This document shows positions 16,728-24,620 of a DNA stretch of 41,803 bases, piece by piece. Made by a program: the position numbers and the translations under genes. The notes below the pieces were generated by a model. It was not told the DNA's origin. It was given only the letters and a program-made list of their open reading frames with translations, and did no database searches. The number at the start of each line of letters is the position of its first letter. The stretch's first letter is position 1. The stretch is from an uncultured Lachnospiraceae bacterium (GTDB lineage Bacteria > Bacillota > Clostridia > Lachnospirales > Lachnospiraceae): positions 1-41,803 of the forward strand of contig CANQUG010000031.1 in NCBI GenBank assembly GCA_947626985.1, in the 5' to 3' direction.

Positions 16728-17866
16728 TAGGAAGCGGTATCTACCGGAAGGCTCTGCTGCTTCAGCGAATGCTCCGCCAGTCTCTTCACAATATAATACA
16801 AAGTGGCAAAGAGCGGCACACCCACGATCATTCCCAGAAAACCCAGCAGTTTTCCGAAGAGCAGCATGGATATCGTCACATAGAGAGCGGATAATCCGGT
16901 AGAGTTGCCCAGGATTCGCGGTCCGATAATATTTCCGTCGATCTGCTGGAGAACCACCACAAAAATGAGGAAAACCACGCACTTGGCCGGTGATACCAGC
17001 AAAATCAGAAAGGCGCTGGGCACTGCTCCGATAAAGGGTCCGAACATGGGGATGATATTGGTCACACCCACGATCACGCTCACCAGAAGAGCATAGGGCA
17101 TGCGCAGAATCACCAGGCAGATAAAGCAGATCACTCCCACGATCAGGGAATCCACCAGCTTTCCGGATATAAATCCGCTGAAAATGCGGTCCGTCTGTCT
17201 CAGCGCATCCATCACCGCGTCGTTCCAGCGGTCATTTCTGCTCACCGCAAAAAACAGCTTGCGGCACTGGGCCAGGTACCGTTCCCGGTCCAGCATCAGA
17301 TAAATCGCCACGATCACCGCAACCACAAGATTCACGATCATGGAGCCCACCGACAGAACGCTGTTGGAAATGGAAGATACGGTGGCAAACATATTGGTCC
17401 TGATCCAGTTGGCCAGGAAATTCTGAATGGATTCCACCATCTGCATCACCGTCGCCCCGGCCTCGCTGTCAGACTCCAGATAGGCGCTGAGCCTGTCCAG
17501 CTGAGCCTGCAGCTGCTGCGGCAGACCGGAAACAAGCTCTCTGACGCTTCCCACCAGCTGGGGAAGCACCAGCGCACAGAACAATCCCACGATGCCAAAG
17601 GTGAGAACCAGCGTAACCAGTACCGATACCAGCCTGGCGAAGCCTCCCAGCATCCGGAGATGATTTTCCAGAAATTTCGCCGCCGGGCACAGCAGATAAG
17701 CCAGCACCATCCCGATCACCACCGGCTGAAGAGCCGACAGGATGATATCCAGAAATCCCCTGATTTCATCAAACCGGAAGATCAAAAAGAAAAATACAAT
17801 AGTTGCGGAGAGACTCAGAAATATGGTGAGTCCCCATTTCAGATAGTGCTGATTCTTCTCTTGCAT
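16706..17866 (-). CDS. AI-2E family (PerM/YtvI-like) membrane transporter
   Basis: A 386-residue membrane protein with the family layout: two N-terminal helices (about 12-55), a soluble or amphipathic central part with SVRELVSGLPQQLQAQ near 110-140, then further helices including LMVSVIVGVTNIIPMFGP-like sequence (YALLVSVIVGVTNIIPMFG) and a final helix with LLFGKLLGFLGMIVGVPLFA. Family members export autoinducer-2 or act as ion antiporters (TqsA, YtvI); the substrate cannot be predicted. AGGAGG is seven bases from the ATG. The gene stands alone, convergent with the AraC gene. Its last codons are duplicated downstream (see the repeat at 16663). Confidence 0.9.
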   Translation of the reverse strand: MQEKNQHYLKWGLTIFLSLSATIVFFFLIFRFDEIRGFLDIILSALQPVVIGMVLAYLLCPAAKFLENHLRMLGGFARLVSVLVTLVLTFGIVGLFCALVLPQLVGSVRELVSGLPQQLQAQLDRLSAYLESDSEAGATVMQMVESIQNFLANWIRTNMFATVSSISNSVLSVGSMIVNLVVAVIVAIYLMLDRERYLAQCRKLFFAVSRNDRWNDAVMDALRQTDRIFSGFISGKLVDSLIVGVICFICLVILRMPYALLVSVIVGVTNIIPMFGPFIGAVPSAFLILLVSPAKCVVFLIFVVVLQQIDGNIIGPRILGNSTGLSALYVTISMLLFGKLLGFLGMIVGVPLFATLYYIVKRLAEHSLKQQSLPVDTASYIVEEKK

Positions 17867-17984
17867 ACACCTGTCCTCCTGTAGTCAACGTTTCTGTCCT
17901 CTGACTTCCCATACATTATACATCAGAAAACAGGGCTTTAAAAGTATGAATTTACAAACATTTCGTCATACAGACGGCAGGAAA

Positions 17985-18932
17985 TCATTTTTCTTCTCGG
18001 AAATCAGACGCAAGCTCATGAAGATAGGGTTCAAAACAGATTCCGTCATTGCGGTCAGTCCCCTCCTCCACGGCATCACGGATTCCTTTTTCCAGAAACG
18101 AGGCCGCTTTTTTTGCGCACGCTTCCATGGTCAGACCTTTCACCATCCCCGCGCTTAAAACGGACGCGAACAGATCTCCGGTTCCGGAATAGCTGCCTCC
18201 CGTTTTTTCGGAGATCACCCAGCTCCCCTGACCCTTTTCCCAGATCAGGTTCCCGATTCTCATCTTTTCCGACATCCGTCCGCTTTCGGAATCCTCGCCT
18301 GCTTTTTCTGCGCGTTTTCCTGCTTTCTGACCGCCGTCCTGCGGCAGATCAATTCCCGTAATCACTGCGGCTTTCAGAGAAAACTGTTCCGCAAGCATGC
18401 TGCCCAGCTCTGCGATCTCCTCCTGATACTGCTTTACGTCCAGCTGCAAAAGCTGTTTCCAGCGCATTTCCATGCCTTCTTTTCCATATAAAAGCAGCAG
18501 AGCTTCCGTCAGATTCGGTGTGATCACGTGAGCACATTCGCATATTCTGCGTATCTTATCACACAATGCTTCGGTGTAAAAAGGATACGCCTCCCCCTGG
18601 TCTCCCAGCACGGTATCCGTAAGGATCTGCGTATCCTTTCCCGAAAAAGCTTCAATGAAAGCAAGTATTTTTTCCGCCTGACTCTCCCCCACAAGGAAAC
18701 CCGTATAGATACCGTCAAAGACGGCTTTTCTTTTCTTCCATTCCGCCATATAGGCGTCCATGCGGTCCGTATAATCATCCCGGAAGCAGGACTCGTATCC
18801 GGTCTGATTGCTGAGGACAGCCGTGGGAAGAGGACAGGCCTGCACCCCCATCACGGAAATCACGGGAATGGCAGCTGTCAGAGAGCATTTTCCCAGCCCC
18901 GACAGGTCATTGAGCACAGCAATTTTTTTCAT
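17985..18932 (-). CDS. Pyridoxamine/pyridoxal kinase (PdxY/PdxK type)
   Basis: It phosphorylates vitamin B6 vitamers in the salvage route to pyridoxal 5'-phosphate. The 315 residues belong to the ribokinase fold: MKKIAVLNDLSGLGKCSLT at the start, TAVLSNQTGYES (about 38-49), DTVLGDQGEAYPFYTEALC (about 106-124), VITPNLTEALLL and the anion-hole motif GGSYSGTGDLFASVLSAG with the catalytic aspartate. An insertion around 205-235 is rich in charged residues (QKAGKRAEKAGEDSESG) and looks like a variable loop. The ATG follows a weak GAGGT site. It is a single gene, unrelated to its neighbours. Confidence 0.9.
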   Translation of the reverse strand: MKKIAVLNDLSGLGKCSLTAAIPVISVMGVQACPLPTAVLSNQTGYESCFRDDYTDRMDAYMAEWKKRKAVFDGIYTGFLVGESQAEKILAFIEAFSGKDTQILTDTVLGDQGEAYPFYTEALCDKIRRICECAHVITPNLTEALLLLYGKEGMEMRWKQLLQLDVKQYQEEIAELGSMLAEQFSLKAAVITGIDLPQDGGQKAGKRAEKAGEDSESGRMSEKMRIGNLIWEKGQGSWVISEKTGGSYSGTGDLFASVLSAGMVKGLTMEACAKKAASFLEKGIRDAVEEGTDRNDGICFEPYLHELASDFREEK

Positions 18933-19015
18933 TATCCATATACCTCATAACTTTTTCCATATAAAGATGAAAGCGACAAAATTGATTACGGATTGTTACG
19001 CTGTAATCATATAAA

Positions 19016-19801
19016 TCACAGAATATCCTTCCTTCCGTACTGATAAAATGCAGCCAGGATTCCCGCTGTTCCCAGAACGATGCCTGCCGTCAGATACCCT
19101 GCATGGATGGCTCCCTCAGCAATAATATCCGCGCCGTCCGTATACCCCAGAGGCGTAAAATACTTGAGGAAACGCATTTTTTCCGTGAGATTGGCGGCCA
19201 GATTAAGAAAGTAAAACAGCGCTGCCGCGCCGATTCCCGGTCCGGGGCCGCCCCGGCGCATAAAAGCGGACATACCAAACGTGATTCCCGCCATCTCCAA
19301 CTGCATAAGAACATATGCGGCAAACAAAAGCGCCATGGTATCCCAGGGAACCTCCTCTCTTATGATCAGAATACTGCACACGGAGGTCCCGATGACTGCA
19401 AGATTTAAAATCAGAAGCTGCACAAACACGGCCAGAAGCTTCTCCATCACAATCCTCCGTCTGGAAACGGGATGAGTCAGAAGGAACTCCGCCGTATGTT
19501 CCTTTTCTTCCCTGGAGAGAGCCGTAATTCCTGTCAGCGCCGCATAAAACGCTCCGCCGATTCCCAGCACATTTCCGCATTCCACCCCGAAGAAACCTAC
19601 AAACTCTCCGAAATTAATCCTGTCCATCCCAAAGGCGGCGGAAAAGCTTCCCATATCGGCAAACATCGCGCCGATATCTCCCATATCCGAAGACATTTCG
19701 GGAAAAATCAGAATACACAGGGCGATCATAAAGGATATGGATACGCTCCAGATGAGCAGCGATATTCTGTTTTGTCTGAGCTCATGCTTCCACAGGACCA
19801 T
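19016..19801 (-). CDS. ABC-2 type transporter permease
   Basis: A 261-residue permease with about six membrane helices. The cytoplasmic N-terminus (MVLWKHELRQNRISLLIW) leads into the first helix, and LSREEKEHTAEFLLTHPVSRRRIVMEKL (about 93-120) is the typical ABC-2 cytoplasmic segment. AGGAGG precedes the ATG. The matching ATPase lies upstream on the same strand, separated by 437 bases of repeat-rich DNA, and the TetR gene lies upstream of that. Such TetR-ATPase-permease cassettes usually export drugs, peptides or lipids; the substrate is unknown. Confidence 0.88.
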   Translation of the reverse strand: MVLWKHELRQNRISLLIWSVSISFMIALCILIFPEMSSDMGDIGAMFADMGSFSAAFGMDRINFGEFVGFFGVECGNVLGIGGAFYAALTGITALSREEKEHTAEFLLTHPVSRRRIVMEKLLAVFVQLLILNLAVIGTSVCSILIIREEVPWDTMALLFAAYVLMQLEMAGITFGMSAFMRRGGPGPGIGAAALFYFLNLAANLTEKMRFLKYFTPLGYTDGADIIAEGAIHAGYLTAGIVLGTAGILAAFYQYGRKDIL

Positions 19802-19867
19802 CTCTGTTTCCTCCTTCTCATCCGTTTTTCCGGCAATCCGGCCTGTAAATAAACTTCCCCGGTGTGA

Positions 19868-20035
19868 GCACTCAAACTACGCAAGGCGTTTGCTTCCTGC
19901 TTCGCAGGAGCGGGGTACTGGTAATTGCCGCTTTCTGACCCAATCAGCTCGTTTGCCTCCTGCTTCGCAGGAGTGTACTGATGTCGCTTTCCGCCTCAGT
20001 CAGCTCATTTGCCTCCTGGTTTGCAGGAACAGGTA
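19868..20035. repeat. Three diverged ~60-bp repeats with TCCTGC/GCAGGA hairpins
   Basis: GTTTGCCTCCTGCTTCGCAG-like units start at 19888, 19951 and 20007. Each holds a hairpin TCCTGC-TTC-GCAGGA (the third with two changes), and the later units carry CAGTCAGCTC before it. The leading part GCACTCAAAC..CGCAAG (19868-19885) recurs at 21174 beside the tetR stop. The rest of the 19802-20238 gap is AT-rich with a weak inverted repeat around 20106-20185 (TCAAAGG/CCTTTGA). No gene seen. Confidence 0.7.
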
Positions 20036-20238
20036 TTCGCCCCAGCCCCGCTGCGCTCGGTATTAGTTTGTACACCCCAGGAAAACGGAACATGTCATCC
20101 TATGATTGATTCAAAGGTTTGCATATTAAGTAAATTATGTTTTACTGTATGAAGCATCTATGAAACTTCCTTTGATTCAAGGCAATCATTATCCTTCAGT
20201 TCCTTGTATTTTTGCCACTTTTTATAGTAAATTTCATT

Positions 20239-21105
20239 TTACTTATTGTAATAGTGTAGAAACACCTCTTCCAGATCCGGCTCTGTAATCAAAATATCCT
20301 TCACCGGAAGAGCCGACAGTTCCTTTAAAAGCAGTCCCGGCTCCCCTGCATACAGGAAGCTCACCGAATCCTCAGAAATCCGCACATCCCTCACATCCGG
20401 CAGCTCCGGAGCCCTTGCGATTCCCTTCACAGTCACACGCCTGGCATCTGTATGTCCCAGACGATCCACACTGTCGCTGACCAGAATCCTGCCCTCCCGA
20501 ATCACGGCCGCGTGACTGCAGTATCTCTGCACCTCGGACAGGACGTGGGAAGACAGAAAAACGGTAGCCCCCTCCTCTCTCCGCTCCTCCAGCAAAGAAA
20601 AAAATTCCTTCTGTATCAAAGGATCCAGGCCGCTGGTGGGCTCATCCATAATATACAGCTCCGGTCTGTGCTGCATGGCGCAGACGATCCCCAGTTTCTT
20701 CCGGTTCCCCAGGGAAAGCTGCTCCGCCCTGCGGGATGGATCCAGTTCCAGCCTTTCACAGAGACGCTTTGCTTCGGCAGCGCAGTTCCGCCTCCGGAGA
20801 TCGGCAGACAAACGGAGAATCTCTCTCACCTTCATTCCGCTGTAAAACATGGTTTCAGAGGGAAGATATCCGATCCTGGAAAGCAGCTCTGTTCTATGGC
20901 CGCATATCTCCTCCCCGAAAATTTCCGCCCTTCCTCCGTCAGCAGTAATCAGCCCCAGAAGAATTCGGATCGTCGTACTCTTTCCTGCCCCGTTGGGACC
21001 GATAAAACCGAAAAAATCTCCCTGTTCCACAGTGAGATCAAGATCGATGATTCCCCGGTTTCTGCCATAATATTTTGTCAGTCCGGCAGTCTGAATAACA
21101 TTCAT
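20239..21105 (-). CDS. ABC-2 type transporter ATP-binding protein
   Basis: This ATPase powers the permease encoded downstream. The 288 residues show Walker A GFIGPNGAGKSTTIR (about 35-49), the signature LSLGNRKKLG (about 130-139), Walker B LYIMDEPTSGLDP (about 150-162) and the switch histidine in FLSSHVLSEV. The start MNVIQTAGL is chosen because AGGAG lies six bases upstream. The C-terminal 80 residues form the accessory domain usual for CcmA-type exporters. It is preceded by the TetR gene on the same strand, so local repression and drug or lipid export are likely, but unproven. Confidence 0.92.
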   Translation of the reverse strand: MNVIQTAGLTKYYGRNRGIIDLDLTVEQGDFFGFIGPNGAGKSTTIRILLGLITADGGRAEIFGEEICGHRTELLSRIGYLPSETMFYSGMKVREILRLSADLRRRNCAAEAKRLCERLELDPSRRAEQLSLGNRKKLGIVCAMQHRPELYIMDEPTSGLDPLIQKEFFSLLEERREEGATVFLSSHVLSEVQRYCSHAAVIREGRILVSDSVDRLGHTDARRVTVKGIARAPELPDVRDVRISEDSVSFLYAGEPGLLLKELSALPVKDILITEPDLEEVFLHYYNK

Positions 21106-21173
21106 TTCCATCTCCTGTATGCTCTCTGTTGATTTCTCTCCTGGCTGCTCTTTCATATACTTTCCCGACGCAG

Positions 21174-21215
21174 GCACTCAAACGCCGCAAGGGCGTTTGC
21201 CTGCTGTTTCAGCTC
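21174..21215. repeat. Second copy of the 19868 repeat family with AAACGCC hairpin
   Basis: GCACTCAAACGCCGCAAGGG continues into CGTTTGCCTGCTG, matching the start of the repeat at 19868-19900. AAACGCC (21180-21186) pairs with GGCGTTT (21192-21198). It overlaps the tetR stop codon at 21209-21211, so the repeat lies at the gene end. Confidence 0.6.
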
Positions 21216-21820
21216 TTCTTTAAATATACGGATTTCCAGAACCGCAGAAGCTCCCCGAAATCCCGTTTCATCTGACCGGTATCCAGTTCGCCCCGCTGCA
21301 CCATCTCCCACAGATACCCCTCGGAAGCCCAGTACATTTCCCGATACATCATGTTCAGATCCAGTCCCGGAACAAAATCCTCCCGTCTGACAGCCCGGAG
21401 GGCTTCCATGGCTTTTCTGTCGAAGTGTTCCCGATAGCTGCGCTGAATTTCTCCGCTGATTTCCGGATCCTTCTCATAAAAGGCCCTGACGGCAAAAAAG
21501 GACATCCGGGGATATTCCTGCATCATCTGAAGTTTTGCCGTCATTCCGCGCTCCATCATCTCAAAAAGATCATCGGAATCATAACAGTGATATTCCGTAA
21601 GATACTCCAGCGTAATGTCCGCCGCCTTTTCCCACAGAAACAGATACAGTTCCTTCTTATTCTGAAAATAGAAAAAAAGAAGGGACTTGCTGATTCCCGC
21701 CGCAGCGGCGATCTCACCCACCGGACTTTTCTTATAGGAATTCCCGGCAAACACCTGAAAGCCTGCGTCTATGATTCTCTGCTGCTTCTCCGCCGGAAGG
21801 CTGAAAAATTTCTCATTCAT
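21209..21820 (-). CDS. TetR-family transcription regulator
   Basis: A 203-residue repressor. The N-terminal helix-turn-helix reads VGEIAAAAGISKSLLFFYFQNKKELYLF (about 35-62), with the usual INxAxxxF-like opening IIDAGFQVFAG. The C-terminal half is the variable ligand domain, here with several aromatic and acidic residues. GAGGTGAAGAG provides the ribosome-binding site. It is the first gene of the TetR-ATPase-permease group and probably represses it. Its ATG overlaps the stop codon of a doubtful 68-residue frame from the helD side by four bases. Confidence 0.9.
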   Translation of the reverse strand: MNEKFFSLPAEKQQRIIDAGFQVFAGNSYKKSPVGEIAAAAGISKSLLFFYFQNKKELYLFLWEKAADITLEYLTEYHCYDSDDLFEMMERGMTAKLQMMQEYPRMSFFAVRAFYEKDPEISGEIQRSYREHFDRKAMEALRAVRREDFVPGLDLNMMYREMYWASEGYLWEMVQRGELDTGQMKRDFGELLRFWKSVYLKKS

Positions 21821-22023
21821 CTCTTCACCTCGCAGTTAATCCGATCAATTATCATTATATCCCATTGACCGTTTTTGAGAAGACCCTTTTCTCCGCTTTC
21901 AGGTGTCCCGATTTTCCCTTTGATTCCCGCCTTTTCCTTCCTTTTATTCTGTCTTTTTATTTCCGGTTTATGTTCCTGCCTTTTTATTCTCACCTTTTGT
22001 CCCCGCCGTTCTGCCTCGCTCAC
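21817..22023 (-). other. Doubtful 68-codon frame linking helD and tetR
   Basis: A GTG at 22023 overlaps the helD stop (GTGA), and the frame's TGA overlaps the tetR ATG (ATGA). Such double four-base overlaps are typical of real operon genes. Against this, the product is low-complexity and strongly basic (KVRIKRQEHKPEIKRQNKRK), the DNA is a run of purine-rich imperfect repeats, and there is no recognisable domain or ribosome-binding site. It may simply be a spacer that stays open. Confidence 0.25.
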
Positions 22024-24245
22024 CTTCCGGTGTTCCGGATCTGGCCTGTCTGTTCCGGCGGATCCGCGATCAGTCCGGTAAGGTCACCGGTATGAAGAAT
22101 ACACAGCTCATGCAGCGCCCGGGTAGCGGCTACATACAGGAGCTTCGCATGTCCGTCCTCCACAGGATAATCCTCCCGGGACGGATCCAGAATCAGCACG
22201 GTATCAAACTCCAGACCTTTCGTATATTCCACAGAAAGTACCAGGATTCCCACGCCGAAACTGGCCGTCTCCAGATCATTTTCCAGCACCGGAATCTGTC
22301 TGCCCATCTCCGCTGTAACCCGGGCAGCTTCCTCCTCATTCCGGCAGATCACCGCAATCGTTTCATAGCTCCTGTTCTGCCAGTCTCTGCATACCTCCAC
22401 AGCTTCCTTTATCAGTTCTTTTGTCTGCACTTCCCGTACTTTCACCGGCTCTCCATGCCGGATGATCGGCTCCGCCGGATAGATGGAAAAGTGTCCGTGA
22501 GCAAGGATACGCGCGGCAAATTCCGAGATCTCCACGGTATTCCGGTAGTTCTTTTTAAGAACCCGGAAGCTGGCTCTCTCATTCGGCAGAAGCACCTCCT
22601 TCAGCTCCTCCCAGTCGTTCAGTCCATGTCCGAAATGAATGTTCTGGGACACATCCCCCATCACTGTATAGGTACATCCCCGCACACAGAAATTCAGCGA
22701 TTCATAGACCATCATTCCGAAATCCTGCGCCTCATCGATGACGATATGATGAGCCTCGCTGACGGTTTCCGTCTCGCAGAAGCGTTTGTAAAGATAGGCG
22801 AGAGCGGCCAGATCATAGATGTCAAATTCCCTGTCGGGAAAAATCACCCGGCAGCCTTTTTTCTCCTGCTCCATCAGAAATTCCCGATAAAGATCATAAA
22901 TGGAACGCTTCCAGGCCCTGCCTCCGTAGTATCCTCGATATGCACGCAGAATCTCCTTCCGCTCCGCCTCTGTACAGGAAAACATCATGCCGGAAAGCTC
23001 TGTCTTTACCCTGCTCAGCAGACGTTTGTTCAGCATGGTGATTTTATTCTGCGCAGACATCAGGGGATTTTCCCGGATATAATTCTCCACCGCCTCCTGT
23101 TCCAGAAGAAGAATCTGATCGCCGGGAGACGCCTTCCTCTCTCCCCTCAGATCATGCACCCCCAATTTTCCGTCCCGGACTCCCTCCACGAACTGCTGCC
23201 GGTTCAGATACACGGATTCCCGGGAAATGCTCTCCCACTCCACCCTGTCGCAGAACTCCTTCAGATCCTGAAACCATGCGCGGCTTCCCCGGTCCGTCAG
23301 CTGCCGGTCCTCCGCGGAACCGTGAGCCGCGCCGACGCGTATCCGATATTTTTTCTTATCCCACTTTTCATAGAGAAGCCGGACAAACAGTTCCTCCATA
23401 GTCATCTGCCGCACACCGTACACATCCAAATCCGGAAGCACGCTGGTGATATAATTCAGCAGAATCCGATTGCTTCCCACAATATAAAAATCCTCCGGTC
23501 GGAACCGTTCCTCATAATTATAGAGAATATAGGATATCCGGTGCATGGCCACGGTAGTTTTTCCCGAACCGGCCACGCCCTGAACAATCAGGTTATGATA
23601 AGGAGTACAGCGGATAATCTCGTTCTGCTCCTTCTGAATGGTAGCCACGATCTCGCCCAGGACGGCCTGCTTGTTTTTGCCCAGATATTTCATGAGCAGA
23701 TCGTCGTTGGCCACCACCTCCGTATCATAAAAATCCAGCAGCTTTCCCTCCTCGATCTCAAAGGTCCGTTTCATCTTCAGATCTATGGGAACCTCGCCCT
23801 CAGGAGAGAGGTAGGTGCATTTTCCCAGTCCGTTTTCATAATAGGCATTGGCCACCGGCGCTCTCCAGTCGATAACCAGATGATGAGCCGCATCGACGGA
23901 AATCCCTCCTTTTCCGATATAAAAGGACTCCATCTGATTCAGCAGCTCGTCCCGATAGACGATCCTGCCGAAATAGGGCTTCTGCAGCGCCCGCCTGTTG
24001 TGGGCCAGCGCCTGCTTCACATGCTCATGCATGGTAATGGTATTGCTCAAAATGGTATAAATCTCAGCGTCATTGTCGTGGTAATGCTCCAGCATCTCAT
24101 CGATGTCCGCCTGCATCCGGCGTTCCTCCGCAGCATAATTTTCCACATTCTGCCGGACCAGCGACAGCGTCCGGCAGAGATTCTCTTCCTCCTCCCGCCT
24201 GGATACCCCTGTCAGCTGCATGTTTTCTTCCTCTTTTACAGTCAT
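22020..24245 (-). CDS. helD: HelD-type RNA polymerase recycling ATPase (UvrD-like)
   Basis: HelD binds RNA polymerase, enters its channels and releases nucleic acid, freeing stalled enzyme. The 741 residues show a long N-terminal coiled coil (about 15-75, with ERRMQADIDEMLEHYHDND), which is the secondary-channel arm. Walker A is GVAGSGKTTVAMHR, followed by an inserted region; Walker B is VIDEAQDFG, then VMGDVSQNIHFG and the late helicase motif LLYVAATRALHELC. The start MTVKEEEN follows GGAGAAG; a second ATG eight codons on, after GAGGAAG, is also possible. A GC-rich hairpin lies just above the ribosome-binding site. A small-RNA candidate is divergently encoded upstream. Confidence 0.93.
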   Translation of the reverse strand: MTVKEEENMQLTGVSRREEEENLCRTLSLVRQNVENYAAEERRMQADIDEMLEHYHDNDAEIYTILSNTITMHEHVKQALAHNRRALQKPYFGRIVYRDELLNQMESFYIGKGGISVDAAHHLVIDWRAPVANAYYENGLGKCTYLSPEGEVPIDLKMKRTFEIEEGKLLDFYDTEVVANDDLLMKYLGKNKQAVLGEIVATIQKEQNEIIRCTPYHNLIVQGVAGSGKTTVAMHRISYILYNYEERFRPEDFYIVGSNRILLNYITSVLPDLDVYGVRQMTMEELFVRLLYEKWDKKKYRIRVGAAHGSAEDRQLTDRGSRAWFQDLKEFCDRVEWESISRESVYLNRQQFVEGVRDGKLGVHDLRGERKASPGDQILLLEQEAVENYIRENPLMSAQNKITMLNKRLLSRVKTELSGMMFSCTEAERKEILRAYRGYYGGRAWKRSIYDLYREFLMEQEKKGCRVIFPDREFDIYDLAALAYLYKRFCETETVSEAHHIVIDEAQDFGMMVYESLNFCVRGCTYTVMGDVSQNIHFGHGLNDWEELKEVLLPNERASFRVLKKNYRNTVEISEFAARILAHGHFSIYPAEPIIRHGEPVKVREVQTKELIKEAVEVCRDWQNRSYETIAVICRNEEEAARVTAEMGRQIPVLENDLETASFGVGILVLSVEYTKGLEFDTVLILDPSREDYPVEDGHAKLLYVAATRALHELCILHTGDLTGLIADPPEQTGQIRNTGR

Positions 24246-24401
24246 AAACTTCTCCGTTCCGCCGCCTTGCCGGCGGCCAAAATATAGAATCATTTTCCAG
24301 CTGTACGGCTCCGGGACAGCCCATAACCGCACAAAGGGATAACTTTACGGAACTCAGCGCTTTGTTCTGACTGTACTGTAGCAAACTTTTTGAAATTTTA
24401 A

Positions 24402-24430
24402 TAGACTTTTTTTCTGCTATGTGGTATGAT
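24402..24430 (+). promoter_or_regulatory. Extended -10 promoter for a small RNA candidate
   Basis: TAGACT (24402-24407) is 17 bases from TATGAT (24425-24430), which has the extended -10 form TGGTATGAT. A terminator follows about 70 bases past the predicted start. Confidence 0.5.
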
Positions 24431-24436
24431 GAACAT

Positions 24437-24523
24437 GCTTGGTTGAGCAAAAATCAAAGAAACATATGTTCGAAAAAATATATGGCATTATCAGAACCAC
24501 CGGCAGATTCCGGTGGCTTTTTC
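24437..24523 (+). ncRNA. Candidate small RNA between helD and the MATE gene
   Basis: A plus-strand promoter (24402-24430) and an intrinsic terminator (24497-24522) bracket about 87 bases with no convincing reading frame. The 5' part can form a short TGCT/AGCA stem, and an AACATATGTT palindrome follows. Nothing on this strand downstream would need a leader, since the next plus-strand gene is 9 kb away. It is divergent from helD. No known RNA family was recognised. Confidence 0.45.
24497..24522 (+). terminator. Intrinsic terminator on the plus strand
   Basis: CCACCGG (24497-24503) and CCGGTGG (24510-24516) form a 7-bp GC-rich stem with a 6-base loop, followed by CTTTTTCTG. Confidence 0.75.
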
Positions 24524-24575
24524 TGTGTTTCTTCAGCCCCGGCCCTGTCCTGTAAATATTGTTCCGAACCGATAA

Positions 24576-24603
24576 CAGCCGTTCCATCATTCAGGAACGG
24601 CTG
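24576..24603 (-). terminator. Hairpin after the MATE gene
   Basis: CAGCCGTTCC (24576-24585) and GGAACGGCTG (24594-24603) form a perfect 10-bp stem 18 bases beyond the MATE stop. On the minus strand it is followed by TTATCGGTTC, a weak T-run, so it may stop or protect the MATE mRNA. Confidence 0.6.
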
Positions 24604-24620
24604 CCTCATTTTACGTTATT

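Noticed and set aside
20100-20190. Possible mobile-element relic with inverted ends near the ABC-2 gap
   Set aside because: Only a seven-base inverted match (TCAAAGG/CCTTTGA) is convincing; no target duplication or transposase trace.
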